This document shows, one piece after another, positions 63,052 through 64,000 of a stretch of 64,000 bases of DNA. A model generated the notes under the pieces. It saw only the letters and a program-made list of their open reading frames with translations, searched no databases and was not told the origin of the DNA. The stretch is from Stenotrophomonas maltophilia (GTDB taxonomy: Bacteria; Pseudomonadota; Gammaproteobacteria; Xanthomonadales; Xanthomonadaceae): assembly GCF_006974125.1 (NCBI RefSeq), contig NZ_CP037858.1, forward strand, positions 3,224,001-3,288,000, written 5' to 3'. Both the position numbers and the translations under genes were made by a program. The first letter of the stretch is position 1. Each line of letters opens with the position of its first letter.

Positions 63052-64000
63052 ATGGCCGGCAAGGCGTCGCCCATCGGGTTGCGGACCTGGGTCTGGATCC
63101 TGACCGGGCTGTTCGTGGTCTGCACCTTGCCCTTGATGGCCATCGCTCTGGTACAGGGCACGCTGCGCTACACCGGCGCCGAAGACAACCTTTCCAGCCT
63201 GCGCCAGCTGCGGCAGTCCTTCGAGCTGGCCAACCTGGTTTCGGCCGAGCGCGGCCCGGCCAACAGCCTGCTGGGGGCTGACCCGGCCGACGCCGTCGAA
63301 CAGGCACGGCTGGCCGCGCAGCTGGCGGCCGCGCGCAAGCGGGTCGACACCGCCGTGCTGAAGCTGGAGACCGCACTCAAGGACGACCCGGGCGTGGTGG
63401 ATGAGCATGGCCTGCTGGCCGACGCGCAACGTCGCCTGCAGTCGGCGCGCGCTGCGGTCGACCGGGTCGTGGCGCAGCCCCATGACGCACGCCGGGTGGA
63501 GGAGGTGGAGCGTGCGATCAGCGGCATGTTCGCCGTGGTTGATCGCCTGCACCTGCTGACTTCGGCACAGACCAACGTGCTGGTCAGCGCCGATCGAGAA
63601 GCGGCGATTCCGGCGATGCAGGGCCAGGTGCTGATCGATCTTCGCGAATATGGTGGCCGCCTGGCCTCGAACGTGATGGCGCCGGTGGCGATACCAGGGG
63701 CATGGCGTGAGGAGCAGGTACGCGCGGCGCTGCAGACCCAGGGCCGCCTGCTGGAGCTGTGGCGGTTGGCGGGCAGCCACGAGTCGGTGTTCCGCAGTGA
63801 CCCGGAATTGTCATGGCACTGGGACATGGCGCGACGGCAGTTCTTCGGTGAGTCGCTGCCGATGATCGAGCAACTGATCGAAGACGGTCGCCGCGGCCTG
63901 CCGCCGCCGTGGACCGCCGCGGAGTTCACCACGCGCTACGTGCCCACTCTGCAGTCGCTTGAGGCGCTGCGCGATGGCTACCTGAGCGTGTCCATCGCCC
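63052..64000 (+). CDS. Membrane sensor protein, N-terminal part (gene continues off window)
   Basis: Open to the end of the window for 316 codons from ATG 63052, with AGGGGA about 8 bp upstream. An N-terminal helix (TWVWILTGLFVVCTLPLMAIALVQ) is followed by a long helical extracytoplasmic region (LRQLRQSFELANLVSAERGPANSLLG, then many Ala/Gln/Arg-rich helices). Region and layout resemble periplasmic four-helix sensing domains of chemoreceptors, histidine kinases or GGDEF proteins. The output domain lies outside the window, so the type is open. Confidence 0.7.
   Translation, partial: MAGKASPIGLRTWVWILTGLFVVCTLPLMAIALVQGTLRYTGAEDNLSSLRQLRQSFELANLVSAERGPANSLLGADPADAVEQARLAAQLAAARKRVDTAVLKLETALKDDPGVVDEHGLLADAQRRLQSARAAVDRVVAQPHDARRVEEVERAISGMFAVVDRLHLLTSAQTNVLVSADREAAIPAMQGQVLIDLREYGGRLASNVMAPVAIPGAWREEQVRAALQTQGRLLELWRLAGSHESVFRSDPELSWHWDMARRQFFGESLPMIEQLIEDGRRGLPPPWTAAEFTTRYVPTLQSLEALRDGYLSVSIA

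Overview
The window is about 64 kb of GC-rich DNA from a Xanthomonadaceae chromosome, almost certainly Stenotrophomonas (maltophilia complex). The evidence is dense GTAG-type REP hairpins (SMAG elements), the bifunctional aspartate kinase/diaminopimelate decarboxylase fusion, the MurD2-MurL peptidoglycan route, the Xanthomonas-type SUF operon and the many TonB-dependent receptors. I saw no tRNA or rRNA genes, CRISPR arrays, integrases or intact insertion sequences.

Layout. 1-4.9 kb: end of an acyltransferase gene, then a catecholate siderophore uptake locus (PiuC-type hydroxylase, Sel1 protein, Fiu receptor, small secreted protein) behind a Fur-like box. 5-11.6 kb: a leftward SUF iron-sulfur cluster operon (Rrf2 regulator, sufB, a secreted TonB-C-terminal-like protein, sufC, sufD, sufS) followed by GNAT and Rieske ferredoxin genes. 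11.8-17.4 kb: a SET-domain protein, small envelope proteins, an HU-like protein with a histone-H1-like tail, OsmC and two tandem PhzF paralogues split by a long palindrome. 17.5-25.5 kb: lysAC, murL, murD2, a SMI1/KNR4 protein, a secreted dienelactone hydrolase and ispB.

25.6-38.3 kb is a maltodextrin island: GH13_23 alpha-glucosidase, TonB receptor, GH97, a six-hairpin glycosidase, an MFS sugar porter and a periplasmic GH13 enzyme. The same 14-bp palindrome, TGAATACGTATGCA, lies in front of all three transcription blocks. 38.4-47.7 kb holds housekeeping and small genes: SseB, two GNATs, an ABC ATPase plus permease/M1-peptidase fusion, a LacI regulator that may act on the maltodextrin sites, and ssb.

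47.8-57.6 kb is the most interesting part. Two operons converge and are bounded by the identical palindrome TGCAATCGATTGCA, with a dedicated LacI regulator at the right edge. They encode a Tat-hitchhiking GMC dehydrogenase with its subunit 3 and cytochrome c, a secreted DUF1080 protein, three sugar isomerase-like TIM barrels (Tat-exported, Sec-exported and cytoplasmic), a Gfo/Idh/MocA oxidoreductase and an MFS importer. This reads as a self-contained pathway that oxidises glycosides to 3-keto-glycosides in the periplasm, cleaves them without a classical glycosidase, and imports and re-reduces the products.

57.7-64 kb: a diguanylate cyclase, a PEP-mutase remnant, a decayed RHS gene with a frameshift at a run of eight G and a GTGA-coupled immunity-like ORF, an AI-2E family transporter, and the start of a membrane sensor that runs off the window.
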